Assembly: GCF_019799945.1 (NCBI RefSeq) | Contig: NZ_JABGCH010000004.1 | Coordinates: 1 to 64,000 of the forward strand | Origin: Modestobacter marinus | GTDB taxonomy: Bacteria; Actinomycetota; Actinomycetes; Mycobacteriales; Geodermatophilaceae | Direction of reading: 5' to 3' | Length of the DNA stretch: 64,000 nucleotides | In this document: in pieces, positions 41,890 to 50,407 of the stretch | How positions within the stretch are numbered: the first letter of the stretch is position 1 | How the letters are laid out: each line of letters begins with the position of its first letter | Notes under the pieces: generated by a model | What the model saw: the letters and a program-made list of their open reading frames with translations, nothing else | The model's database searches: none | What the model was told of the DNA's origin: nothing | Program-made: the position numbers and the translations under genes

Positions 41890-42393
41890 TCAGGCTGGCG
41901 CGATCGTCGTCACCGTGCCGTTGGAGCCGCGGTACTTGAGCGCTCCGTCCTGGACGTAGAGGACGCCGCCCCCACCAGGGGCGACCGATGGGGCGACGAT
42001 GGCGTTCCCGATCCCGATGACACCCCGGCCCGCGCCGAACTGGCTCCCTGTCCGGAAGCCGACGTTCCCCCCGGCCCCCGGCCTCTGGAACACCATGATG
42101 GTCTCGAAGCCGGAGTCGTCTTCCTTGCGGCCGTTGATCTGGAGCTCGTCCGACTGCACTGCGATCTCATACTTTCCCCTCGCGGGGTGAGCGGCATCTG
42201 CTGCGTCCGACTCGACGAGTTCGATGTCGGGATTGGGATCGACGATCTTCACCGAAGCGGCGCCGCCGCGGGCGCTGGTCTGATCGATCCGCAGTGCAGG
42301 TTGGTTGTAGTTCGCATTCGTCGCTCTCACCTGGAGGACGGCCGATGCCGATGCGAGTTCACCGTCATCGGACTCGATGAGGACCGTGGCCAT
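41890..42393 (-). CDS. Beta-structured hypothetical protein with phage-fibre-like C-terminus
   Basis: 167 residues, no signal peptide. The N-terminus (TVLIESDDGELASASAVLQVRATNANYNQPALRIDQ) and middle (GKYEIAVQSDELQINGRKEDDSGFETIMVFQRPG) look like repeated beta strands, then a Gly-rich part (GVIGIGNAIVAPSVAPGGGG) and the end VLYVQDGALKYRGSNGTVTTIAP, a terminal module also familiar from phage tail and surface fibre proteins. Base composition is visibly lower in GC (about 58 percent in 42301-42360) than its neighbours, a sign of transfer. Role unknown; a trimeric beta fibre is a guess. Confidence 0.65.
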   Translation of the reverse strand: MATVLIESDDGELASASAVLQVRATNANYNQPALRIDQTSARGGAASVKIVDPNPDIELVESDAADAAHPARGKYEIAVQSDELQINGRKEDDSGFETIMVFQRPGAGGNVGFRTGSQFGAGRGVIGIGNAIVAPSVAPGGGGVLYVQDGALKYRGSNGTVTTIAPA

Positions 42394-42490
42394 TGAGCTG
42401 CTCCCAGCCGTGAGGGCGACGCGGCGGCATGCCGAGCCATGGCCGCGATCGCCGATACGGCAGGTTAGGTGACGCGCCGTCACCTCTCTG

Positions 42491-42793
42491 TCACCACACC
42501 GTCAGCTGCGCGGGACGGACCAGGCCGGCGAGGAAGCTCGCCACCGAGAACGGCAGCAGGATCAGCCCGGCGACCCCGAGCCGGCCGATCACCGGGGTGG
42601 CCACGGCGCCGACCAGGAGCGTCACGGTCAGCGACCACTGCGCGCTGGTGAGCGAGACGTCGTCGGCCTCGGCGATGGCCGGCACCAGCGGAGCACCCAG
42701 GCTGCTGATGACCGCGACCAGCATCGCGAGGTAGAGCAGCACCGGGACCAACCCGGGGCGCGGGGGAGGGGTGCCGTCGGGCGGGGAGGTCAC
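42491..42793 (-). pseudogene. Internally deleted MFS transporter remnant
   Basis: 100 codons from GTG 42793. The start is a normal drug-efflux-type MFS N-terminus (GLVPVLLYLAMLVAVISSLGAPLVPAIAE, then SLTSAQWSLTVTLLVGAVATPVIGRLG), covering TM1-TM2. At that point, where such transporters continue with the loop 2-3 motif, the frame jumps to GLILLPFSVASFLAG, a sequence of later membrane segments, and ends after a few non-conserved residues. About 300 residues are missing, so this is a deletion relic and not a functional transporter. Confidence 0.75.
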
Positions 42794-42904
42794 GGGGATC
42801 GGACGGTCACCCCGGGACGTCGCCCGCCCCGGCCCTCCTCCCGGCCACCGGGAGCGGCGCACCTCACGGTGTGACCGCTCGGGGGGCGGGGAACGGGACC
42901 AGCG

Positions 42905-44221
42905 ATGCCGAACTGGGTGCAGGACGCGGTGTGGTGGCAGGTCTATCCCCTCGGCTTCGTGGGGGCCGAGCGGGAGCGCCCGCCGGACGGCGACGTCCGG
43001 CACAAACTGCCGCGGCTGCTCGACTGGCTGGACCACGTCCTCGAGCTCGGCGCGAACGGCCTGGCCCTCGGCCCGGTCTTCGCCAGCGGCACCCACGGCT
43101 ACGACACCGAGGACCACTTCCGCATCGACCCGCGGCTCGGCGACGACGCGGACTTCGACGCGCTCGTGGACGCCTGCCACCAGCGGGGCATCAGGGTGCT
43201 GCTGGACGGGGTGTTCAACCACGTCGGCCGCGGCCACCCCGCGTTCCGCGCCGTGCTGGACCAGGGACCCGACGCCCCCACCGCGGGCTGGTTCCGGCTG
43301 CGCTGGCCCGACGGCCCGCGGCCCGGTGCAGAGCCCGAGTACGACACCTTCGAGGGGCACGGCCAGCTGGTCGCCCTCGACCACGGGTCGCCGGAGGTGG
43401 GAGACCTGATCACCCGGGTGATGACCCACTGGCTGGACCGCGGCGCGGACGGCTGGCGGCTGGACGCGGCCTACGCCGTCCCCCCGGCGTTCTGGGCGAG
43501 CGTGCTGCCGCGGGTCCGCGCGGCGCACCCCGACGCCTACGTCGTCGGCGAGGTGATCCACGGCGACTACGCACGGATCGTCACCGAGTCCGGGATGGAC
43601 GCCGTCACCCAGTACGAGCTGTGGAAGGCGATCTGGAGCTCGCTCAACGACGGCAACCTGTACGAGCTCGCGCACGCGCTGGGGCGGCACGACGGGTTCC
43701 TCGACGTCTTCGCGCCGCTGACGTTCGTCGGCAACCACGACGTCACCCGGATCGCCAGCCGGCTCACCGACGTCCGGCACCTGCCGCACGCGCTGGCCGT
43801 GCTGTTCACCGTCGGCGGGACCCCGTCGGTCTACGCCGGCGACGAGCAGGCGTTCACCGGCGTCAAGGAGGACCGGGCCGGCGGGGACGACGCCGTCCGC
43901 CCGCCCTTCCCGGCCACGCCCGGGGAGTTGGCGCCCTACGGCGCGCCGACGCAGCGGCTGCACCAGGAGCTCACCGGGCTGCGCCGTCGGCACCGCTGGC
44001 TGCACCAGGCGCGCACCACCCCGCTGCACCTGGCCAACCGGCAGCTGAGCTACGCCACCGCCGCCGAGGACGGACGGCTGGTCGTCGTGCTCAACCTGGA
44101 CGACGCGCCGGCCGAGGTGCCGGCCCCCGGCGCGGGGGAGGTCCTGGCCGGGGCGGCCGAGGTGCGTGGCGGGGCCACGGTGCGGCTCGAGGGCCACGGG
44201 TGGGCGGTGCTCGCGGGGTGA
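42905..44221 (+). CDS. GH13 alpha-amylase-family glycosidase
   Basis: 438 residues, cytosolic (no signal peptide). The four GH13 regions are visible: DGVFNHVG, GWRLDAAYA (nucleophile Asp), VVGEVI (acid Glu) and FVGNHDVTR. N-terminal VWWQVYPLGFVGAERE and LDWLDHVLELGANGLALGPVF are typical. It is shorter than trehalose synthases or GlgE and closer to small maltogenic or alpha-glucosidase-like intracellular enzymes. The substrate is probably an alpha-glucan or maltooligosaccharide; the neighbouring MFS gene could carry sugar but this is not shown. Confidence 0.88.
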   Translation: MPNWVQDAVWWQVYPLGFVGAERERPPDGDVRHKLPRLLDWLDHVLELGANGLALGPVFASGTHGYDTEDHFRIDPRLGDDADFDALVDACHQRGIRVLLDGVFNHVGRGHPAFRAVLDQGPDAPTAGWFRLRWPDGPRPGAEPEYDTFEGHGQLVALDHGSPEVGDLITRVMTHWLDRGADGWRLDAAYAVPPAFWASVLPRVRAAHPDAYVVGEVIHGDYARIVTESGMDAVTQYELWKAIWSSLNDGNLYELAHALGRHDGFLDVFAPLTFVGNHDVTRIASRLTDVRHLPHALAVLFTVGGTPSVYAGDEQAFTGVKEDRAGGDDAVRPPFPATPGELAPYGAPTQRLHQELTGLRRRHRWLHQARTTPLHLANRQLSYATAAEDGRLVVVLNLDDAPAEVPAPGAGEVLAGAAEVRGGATVRLEGHGWAVLAG

Positions 44222-44285
44222 CCTGTGCGGGCTGTCACGGCCGGACGCGGAACAGCCCGGCCGGGAACGGCGTTCGAAGCTGAAC

Positions 44286-45638
44286 GTGACGTCCCCGACC
44301 ACCACCAGCCGTGTGCCCGCCCGCGCCTGGGCCGTCTGGGTGGTCGGCCTCCTCGCCTACGCGGTCGCGATCTTCCACCGCTCCTCCCTCGGTGTCGCCG
44401 GGGTCGAGGCGCAGGAACGCTTCTCCGCCGGGGCGTCGGCGATCTCGCTGTTCCTCGTGCTGCAGCTGGCCGTCTACGCGAGCCTGCAGGTTCCGGTCGG
44501 GGTCGCGCTGGACCGGTTCGGCTCGCGCAAGGTGATCATCGCCGGCGCGCTGACGATGGCCGCCGGGCAGCTGGTCCTGGCGCTGGCGAGCGACGTGCCC
44601 ACCGCCGTCGTGGCCCGCGTGCTGGTCGGTGCCGGCGACGCGATGACCTTCATCAGCGTCCTCCGGCTGGTCCCGCTGTGGTTCCCCGGCCGCACCGTTC
44701 CGCTGATCACCCAGCTGACCGGCATCCTCGGGCAGGTCGGGCAGATCATCGCGGCGTACCCGCTGGTCACCCTGCTGCACACCGCGTCCTGGACGCCGAC
44801 CTTCCTCGGTGCGGCGGCCGTCGGGGTGCTGGTGGGCGTGCTGGTCCTGGTCGCCCTGCGCGACACCCCGCCCGGCACGCAGCTCGCCCCGCCCTCGACC
44901 ATGGCCGAGGTGCGGCGCAACCTGGCCGCCACCTGGGCCGAGCCGGGCACCCGGATGGGGCTGGCCACCCACCTGGTCACCCAGTTCTCCGGCACCGTCT
45001 TCGCCCTGCTCTGGGGCTATCCGTTCCTGACCACCGGCCAGGGCCTCTCCGCCGGGGCCGCCGCGACGCTGCTCAGCCTGCTGGTCGTCGTCGGCATGGG
45101 CTTCGGGCCGCTGCTGGGCCGGCTGTGCGCCCGGTGGCCGATGCGCCGGTCCAACCTCGTGTTCGGCATCCTCACCGCGACCGCCGCGGTGTGGACCGTG
45201 GTCCTGCTCTGGCCGGGGCGCGCGCCGCTGTGGCTGCTGGTCCTGCTCGTGGTCGTCCTCGGCACAAACGGGCCGGGCTCGATGATCGGCTTCGACTTCG
45301 CCCGGACCTGGAACCCGGCCGAGCGCTCGGGCAGCGCCAGCGGCGTGGTCAACGTCGGCGGGTTCATCGCCTCGCTGTGCACCGTGCTGGCGATCGGTCT
45401 CGTGCTCGACGCGCTCACCCCGGGCAGCTCGACCGCCTACTCCCTGGACGCCTTCCGGGCCGCGTTCGCGGTGCAGTACGTGTTCTGGGCGCTGGGGCTG
45501 GTCGGCGTCGTCCGGCACCGCCGCCAGCTGCGGGCCCGGATGGCGCAGGACGGCGTGGTGCTGGCCCCGCTGACCACCGCGGTCACCGCGCGGCTGCGCC
45601 ACCGGTCGGCGTACGCCCACCCGCGTCAGGAGGGCTGA
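44286..45638 (+). CDS. MFS transporter, nitrate/sugar-phosphate-like class
   Basis: 450 residues with 12 predicted membrane segments. N-terminal VWVVGLLAYAVAIFHRSSLGVAGVEAQERF, motif A-like VALDRFGSRKVIIAGALTMAAGQ, GAGDAMTFISVLRLVPLWFPGR and C-terminal GVVNVGGFIASLCTVLAIGLVLDAL. The FHRSSLG opening is typical of an actinobacterial MFS group of unknown substrate. The GTG start has no strong ribosome site. It is 64 bases after the GH13 gene, and its last 13 bases overlap the convergent spermidine-synthase-like gene. Confidence 0.85.
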   Translation: MTSPTTTSRVPARAWAVWVVGLLAYAVAIFHRSSLGVAGVEAQERFSAGASAISLFLVLQLAVYASLQVPVGVALDRFGSRKVIIAGALTMAAGQLVLALASDVPTAVVARVLVGAGDAMTFISVLRLVPLWFPGRTVPLITQLTGILGQVGQIIAAYPLVTLLHTASWTPTFLGAAAVGVLVGVLVLVALRDTPPGTQLAPPSTMAEVRRNLAATWAEPGTRMGLATHLVTQFSGTVFALLWGYPFLTTGQGLSAGAAATLLSLLVVVGMGFGPLLGRLCARWPMRRSNLVFGILTATAAVWTVVLLWPGRAPLWLLVLLVVVLGTNGPGSMIGFDFARTWNPAERSGSASGVVNVGGFIASLCTVLAIGLVLDALTPGSSTAYSLDAFRAAFAVQYVFWALGLVGVVRHRRQLRARMAQDGVVLAPLTTAVTARLRHRSAYAHPRQEG

Positions 45639-46315
45639 GCAGCCCTGCGGGCGAGGACGAGCGCGTACTCGTGGCGGCGGCGGTCCCGCTCCACCGCGAG
45701 CACGACGTGCTCGACGTCCGCGGCCCCGGGCAGGCCGGTGAGCCGGCCGGCGAGCTCGGGCACCGGCGCGCTGGACCAGATGGCGAGCACACCGCCCGGG
45801 CGCAGCGCGCCGAGCGCCGCCGCCAGGCCGGGCTGTTCGTACAGCCCGGCGTTGGTCGGGTGCACGAGGAACACCGGCCCGTTGTCGACGTCGAGCAGGA
45901 CGGCGTCGTAGCGGGCGCGGGCGCCGGCCAGGTGGACGGAGACATCGCCGACGTGCAGCCGCAGCCGCGGGTCCGCGACCGGCAGCGCCGGCAGCAGCCC
46001 CTGCTCCGCCCAGCCGACGAGCGGCGGCTGCAGCTCCACGACCTCCACCGCGGTCACCCGGGGATCGGCGAGCGCGGCGGCCGCCGTCCAGCCCAGGCCG
46101 AGCCCGCCGACCAGGACGGTCAGGTCCTGACCCCCGCACCGGCGCAGCGCCTCGGTCGCGAGTGCCCGCTCGGTGGAGGTGTCGACGTCGTCCATCGCGA
46201 ACACCCCGGCGACGACGAGCTCCAGGTGCGCGTCGCACCGGCGGAGCACCACCTCGCCGTGCGTGCCCGCTGCCCGGCCGAGCTCCTCGCGGAGGGGTGC
46301 CTCGCCGCCGGTCAC
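45626..46315 (-). CDS. Spermidine synthase-like protein
   Basis: 229 residues with a class-I methyltransferase fold of the spermidine-synthase group: LTVLVGGLGLGWTAAAALADPRVTAVEVVELQPPLVGW (SAM-type nucleotide site), LRLHVGDVSVHL, RYDAVLLDVDNGPVFLVHPTNAGLY and GGVLAIWSSAPVPELAG. Catalytic Asp/Tyr pairs of true spermidine synthases are only partly matched, so the amine substrate is uncertain. Start GTG 46315 overlaps the CPBP gene stop (GTGA); last gene of a coupled three-gene run. Confidence 0.8.
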   Translation of the reverse strand: MTGGEAPLREELGRAAGTHGEVVLRRCDAHLELVVAGVFAMDDVDTSTERALATEALRRCGGQDLTVLVGGLGLGWTAAAALADPRVTAVEVVELQPPLVGWAEQGLLPALPVADPRLRLHVGDVSVHLAGARARYDAVLLDVDNGPVFLVHPTNAGLYEQPGLAAALGALRPGGVLAIWSSAPVPELAGRLTGLPGAADVEHVVLAVERDRRRHEYALVLARRAAQPS

Positions 46316-47115
46316 ACCGTCCAGTCTCGGGCACGGGCCGCGGCGGATGGCCGCACCGGCTGACGACGCCAGCCGGCGACCACGGCGAGCGCGGTGGCGA
46401 CCTGCAGGACGAGCTGCAGCAGGTACGGCCGCCACGGGCTGCCGTCGCCGGGCAGCGGCACGGCGCACAGGCTGGTCGTGGCGTGCAGCACGACCGCGGT
46501 CAGCGCGCTGCCGCCGGTCCCGAGGAACACCCAGGTGTGCAGGACGGCGACCGCCGGGAGCTGCACCAGCAGCAGCCAGATCGCCGTCCCCTCCAGCACC
46601 GCCCCGTCGGTCCAGGCCAGCGGGGCGTGCCACACCGCCCACGCCAGCCCGAGGACCAGCGCGGCCGCAGCCGGACCGGTCCGCCGCAGCAGGGCAGGGA
46701 GGGCGAAGCCGCGCCAGCCGGCCTCCTCACCGAGCCCGTCGGTCAGGGCCAGCACCAGCAACAGGACCAGGACGCCGACCGGCCCGGTCGTCCCCGCGAG
46801 CGGCATCGCGTCGCCCGGACGACCCCCGAGCGCGACGGTCAGCACGACGGTGACCAGCCAGACCGCGGCCGGGCCGAGCAGCACCACGACCCACCACCGG
46901 CCCACCCGCCAGCGGGTCAGCCGGCGGCCCAGCGCGGCCAGGGCGACCCGCCCGGCGGGAAGGGCCGCGGCGAGCACGGCGGCCAGCGCCGGCCCGTAGG
47001 TCGACAGCGGCTCCAGCCAGCCCGGGTCGCCGCCGGTCGCTGCCCGCGGCACCCACACCGCCCAGGTGAGCCCGAACGCCAGCAGCCAGAAGGTGGCGAG
47101 CGGGCGGCCGGTCAT
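46312..47115 (-). CDS. CPBP-family intramembrane metalloprotease
   Basis: 267 residues with about eight membrane segments. Family motifs: the EExxxR-type TDGLGEEAGWRGFALPALL, the WAVWHAPLAW His and the later VVLHATTS His. CPBP (Abi/Rce1) proteases cleave membrane-associated peptides and in bacteria often serve bacteriocin self-immunity or maturation. It overlaps both neighbours by four bases (hydrolase upstream, spermidine-synthase-like downstream), implying tightly coupled expression. Substrate unknown. Confidence 0.88.
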   Translation of the reverse strand: MTGRPLATFWLLAFGLTWAVWVPRAATGGDPGWLEPLSTYGPALAAVLAAALPAGRVALAALGRRLTRWRVGRWWVVVLLGPAAVWLVTVVLTVALGGRPGDAMPLAGTTGPVGVLVLLLVLALTDGLGEEAGWRGFALPALLRRTGPAAAALVLGLAWAVWHAPLAWTDGAVLEGTAIWLLLVQLPAVAVLHTWVFLGTGGSALTAVVLHATTSLCAVPLPGDGSPWRPYLLQLVLQVATALAVVAGWRRQPVRPSAAARARDWTV

Positions 47116-48044
47116 CCGGCGGCCAGCCAGCTCCGGACCGCGTCGGCCGTCCACTCCGGGTCCTCCACCGCCAGCAGGTGGCCGACGCCCTCGCGCAGCC
47201 GGAACGGCCAGTCCGGCCGGACGGCGGCCAGCGCCCGGGCCTGCCGGGCGTGCGCGAGCGGGTCGTCGGTGCCCTGCAGCCACAGCGCCGGGACGTCGAT
47301 GCCCGCGACCGTGCCCCGCCAGCGACGGGGCCGGGCGAGCAGCGCCATGGTGTCCAGGATCCCGGCCCACTGCTGCGCCTGGGCGGCCGCGGCGTCCGGG
47401 CGGGCCGAGCGCGTGCGGGTCTCCTCGACCACGGCGGCCACCGCGTGGGCGGGGAGCCGGTCCGCGTGCGGGGTGGCCTGGCGCAGCTGCCGCTTGACGA
47501 CCTCCTCGGCGGTCATCCGGACCAGCGTGCGGCGCACCGCGGCGGCCACGCCGGGCATCGCCAGGAACGCCCGCCGTGCGGTGAGCGCGAGGTCCCGGCG
47601 CCCGGTGCCGTCCGGGACCGGCGGGCTCAGCAGCACCAGCCCGCGCAGCGTCTCCGGTGCGGCGGCGGCGTGCAGCAGGGCGAGCACCCCACCCATCGAG
47701 TGGCCCATGAGCACCACCGGCTCGCCGACCACCTCGGTGACGAAGCGCGCCAGCAGCCGGTGGTCGGCGGCCAGGCCGTGGCCCCGGGTCGGCAGCCCGG
47801 ACCCGCCGTGGCCGAACAGGTCGACGGCGAGCACCCGGTGGGTCGCGGTCAGCCGCGGGGCCAGCAGGCCCCAGTTGAGCGCCGAGCCGCCGAGCCCGTG
47901 CACGCACAGCAGCGCCGGCGCGCCGGCCGGGCCGCCGAGGTCCAGGTGGCGCACCGGGCCGTCGAGGTCGGTGAGGACCGAGCGGGCGCCCGGCGGCCAC
48001 GCGACGGGGGTGGCGGCGGGCGCCGGGGAGGTGGACTGCGGCAT
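47112..48044 (-). CDS. Alpha/beta hydrolase
   Basis: 310 residues. Oxyanion segment CVHGLGGSALNWGLLAPRL, nucleophile elbow VVLMGHSMGGVLALLHAAA, acid in LWLQGTDDPLAHARQA and the catalytic His in LREGVGHLLAVEDPEWTAD. VLAVDLFGHGGSGLPTRGHG is the typical cap-side strand. Serine hydrolase acting on an unknown ester or similar bond. First gene of the hydrolase-CPBP-spermidine-synthase-like unit, just downstream of a MalT-type regulator. Confidence 0.9.
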   Translation of the reverse strand: MPQSTSPAPAATPVAWPPGARSVLTDLDGPVRHLDLGGPAGAPALLCVHGLGGSALNWGLLAPRLTATHRVLAVDLFGHGGSGLPTRGHGLAADHRLLARFVTEVVGEPVVLMGHSMGGVLALLHAAAAPETLRGLVLLSPPVPDGTGRRDLALTARRAFLAMPGVAAAVRRTLVRMTAEEVVKRQLRQATPHADRLPAHAVAAVVEETRTRSARPDAAAAQAQQWAGILDTMALLARPRRWRGTVAGIDVPALWLQGTDDPLAHARQARALAAVRPDWPFRLREGVGHLLAVEDPEWTADAVRSWLAAG

Positions 48045-48089
48045 CGGGGACTCCTCGGATCGGGTGGAGCCCCACCGTCGGGCCCGGCG

Positions 48090-48134
48090 GGGTGGTGCCG
48101 CACCACCCGCCGGCCCGGACCACCCGGGGTGGTC
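48090..48134. promoter_or_regulatory. Pair of GGTGGT palindromes before the hydrolase operon
   Basis: GGGTGGTG-N3-CACCACCC (48090-48108) and GACCACC-N3-GGTGGTC (48118-48134) sit between the regulator stop and the hydrolase start at 48044. Both are built from the same GGTGG/CCACC half-site in opposite order with a 3-base loop. They could be operators for the three-gene unit or hairpins ending the regulator transcript. Confidence 0.4.
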
Positions 48135-50373
48135 AGCAGAGGCCGAGCTCCCGACCCCGGGAGACGGCCTCGGCGCGGGAGGCGACGCCGAGCTTGCGGT
48201 AGAGGCTCTTGGCGTAGCCCTTCACCGTGTTGACCGACAGGTGCAGGGAGCCGCCGATGCCGCGCAGGCTGAGGTCGCCCCGCAGCGCTCGCAGGACGGC
48301 GAGCTCCCGCTCGGTCAGCGGCTCGGACAGTGCGGCGCGGGTCTGCGCCGCTGCCTGCGCGCCGGCCTGCCCGGCGAGCTCCGCGATGCGCGCATCGGTT
48401 CCCGGGTCCGGCGGCGCCTCGGCCCGGGCCTCCGCGGCCCGGTCCAGCAGCGTGAGGGCGGCGCGGCCCTCGCCGCAGCGCAGCGCGATCGCGGCGGCGG
48501 AGACCAGCACGAGCGCGGCCATCGCCGGATGGGCCTGGACCGCGACCAGCTCGGCGGCGCGGGCAGACCGGCGGCGGGCGGCGCGGAGGTCGCCGTCCCG
48601 CTGGTCGAGCTCGGCCGCGACCGCGTGCAGCAGCGCGACCGCCGAGGCCGCGGCGTCGCCCAGCGCGGACTCCACGGCGGTCGCCTCCTCGGCGGTGGCC
48701 CCCAGCAGCAGCCGGGCGCGCTGGTCGGCACCGACCCGGACCAGGCACCAACCGAGCAGGCTGGCGACCTCGAGCCGGGAGAACGCGGGCAGCACCTCGA
48801 TCGCCGGCGCCCGCCACGCGGTCTCCAGGACGGCGAGGGCGGCGGCGTCGTCCCCGGTGCCGAGCAGCGCGCCGCCCAGCGCGACCCGCGCCACCACCCA
48901 GCCCGGCAGCAGCGGGTCGCTCTCCTCGTCCACCGCGCGGCGGGCCAGGGCCAGCGCCGTCCCCGGCGGCGCGTCCGGGGGCGTGCCGTAGACCGAGCGC
49001 AGCGACGCGAGCAGCCCGGCGGTGGTGGCGAAGCCGGGGTAGCCGGGGTCGGCGGCGCCCGCGCGCAGCCGGGCCTCGGCGCGGTCCAGCAGGCCGGGCA
49101 CCCGGTCCAGGCGGCCGGTCACCCCGGCCGCCCAGGCCAGCGACGCAAGCAGCGGCACCGAGCCGGTGGCCGCCGGGTCGAGCAGGCCGCCGAGCTGGGC
49201 GAAGACCCCGACCCGACCCGACTCGATGAACGTGGCGGTGTGCGCGACGAGCGCCGCGGCGGCGGCCGGGTGGTCCCCGGCGGCGAGCAGGGCGCGCACC
49301 GCGTCCTCGGGCAGGCCGGCGTCCAGGAACCACGCGGCCGCCCGCCGCCGCAGGCCGGCCACCAGCTCCGGGTCGGTCAGCTCCTGCAGCAGTGCGGCCC
49401 GGAAGAGCGGGTGCATGCGGAACCACTCGCCGTCCACCGTGGTGACGAACAGCCCGTCCCGCTGCAGGCCGGCGAGGGCGGCGGCGGAGTGCGTCCGGCC
49501 GAGGACCGCGTCGACCAGCGCGCCGGAGAAGCGGTCCAGGGGTGCGGTGCGCAGCAGCAGCTCCCGCCGCTCCGCCGGCTGCCCGCGCAGCACCTCGGTG
49601 ACCAGGTAGGCCAGCGCGTGTTCCTGCCCGGGTGGTCCGGCGGGCAGCGGGCGGCCCTGCCGGCGGTCCCGGAGCGCGAGGCCGCCGAGCACCAGGCCGG
49701 CCGCCCAGCCCGCGGACCGGTGGAGCACGCCAGGGACGGCGCCGTCCGGCGGCGCCGGGCCGGCCACGGCGGAGAGCAGCTGCCGGGCCTCCTCGTCGGT
49801 GAACCGCAGGTCGGCCTGGCCGATCTCGGTCAGCCGGCCGCGGGCCCGCAGCCGGGGCAGCCCGACCGGCGGCTCGGCGCGGCCGGCGAGCACAACCCGC
49901 AGCGCCGCCGGCTGGTGGTCCAGCAGGAACTCCAGGCCCTCGGTCACCCGGCGGTCGGTCACCTCGTGCAGGTCGTCCAGGACCAGCAGCAGCGGTCGCG
50001 GGAGATCGGCCAGCCCGTTGAGCAGCTCGGGGACGGCGACGTCCAGCGGATCGACCGACGGGACGGCGAGGGCCGCCAGCGCGCGCCCGGTCGCCTCCGG
50101 GGCGGGCCCGGACAGCGCCGTCGCCAGGTAGGTCCAGAACCGGGCCGGGTCGTCGTCACCTGCGTCCAGGGTCAGCCAGGCGACCGGGCTGCGGGCGGTG
50201 CGCACCCAGGCGGCCAGCAGCGTGGTCTTGCCCCAGCCCGCGCCCGCGGTGACCACGGTGACCGGGGTGCGGCCGCCGTCGAGCAGCCGGGCCAGCCGGG
50301 ACCGCGGTACCAGGGACGCGGGCACCGGCGGCACCCGGGACTTGGCGGTGAGCAGGGGGCCGGTCGCGGCCAC
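48133..50373 (-). CDS. MalT-type LuxR ATP-dependent regulator (LAL family)
   Basis: 746 residues. STAND-type NTPase at the N-terminus: RVPPVPASLVPRSRLARLL, Walker A TAGAGWGKTTLL, Walker B PLLLVLDDLHEV. The centre is a helical TPR-like sensor region rich in Ala/Arg. The C-terminal LuxR HTH is at about 685-746 (LTERELAVLRALRGDLSLRGIGGSLHLSVNTVKGYAKSLYRKLG). GTG 50373 was chosen for the GGGAGG eight bases upstream; an ATG at 50424 gives 17 extra residues. It lies between the pxp genes, 34 bases downstream of pxpC, and the hydrolase unit and may control either. Confidence 0.92.
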   Translation of the reverse strand: MAATGPLLTAKSRVPPVPASLVPRSRLARLLDGGRTPVTVVTAGAGWGKTTLLAAWVRTARSPVAWLTLDAGDDDPARFWTYLATALSGPAPEATGRALAALAVPSVDPLDVAVPELLNGLADLPRPLLLVLDDLHEVTDRRVTEGLEFLLDHQPAALRVVLAGRAEPPVGLPRLRARGRLTEIGQADLRFTDEEARQLLSAVAGPAPPDGAVPGVLHRSAGWAAGLVLGGLALRDRRQGRPLPAGPPGQEHALAYLVTEVLRGQPAERRELLLRTAPLDRFSGALVDAVLGRTHSAAALAGLQRDGLFVTTVDGEWFRMHPLFRAALLQELTDPELVAGLRRRAAAWFLDAGLPEDAVRALLAAGDHPAAAAALVAHTATFIESGRVGVFAQLGGLLDPAATGSVPLLASLAWAAGVTGRLDRVPGLLDRAEARLRAGAADPGYPGFATTAGLLASLRSVYGTPPDAPPGTALALARRAVDEESDPLLPGWVVARVALGGALLGTGDDAAALAVLETAWRAPAIEVLPAFSRLEVASLLGWCLVRVGADQRARLLLGATAEEATAVESALGDAAASAVALLHAVAAELDQRDGDLRAARRRSARAAELVAVQAHPAMAALVLVSAAAIALRCGEGRAALTLLDRAAEARAEAPPDPGTDARIAELAGQAGAQAAAQTRAALSEPLTERELAVLRALRGDLSLRGIGGSLHLSVNTVKGYAKSLYRKLGVASRAEAVSRGRELGLC

Positions 50374-50407
50374 GGCGTCCACCTCCCGGCTCGGGCCGTC
50401 CCCGGGT

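Noticed and set aside
41890-42393. Prophage remnant
   Set aside because: Only one fibre-like protein; no integrase, terminase, capsid or tail genes and no attachment-site-like direct repeats are seen nearby.
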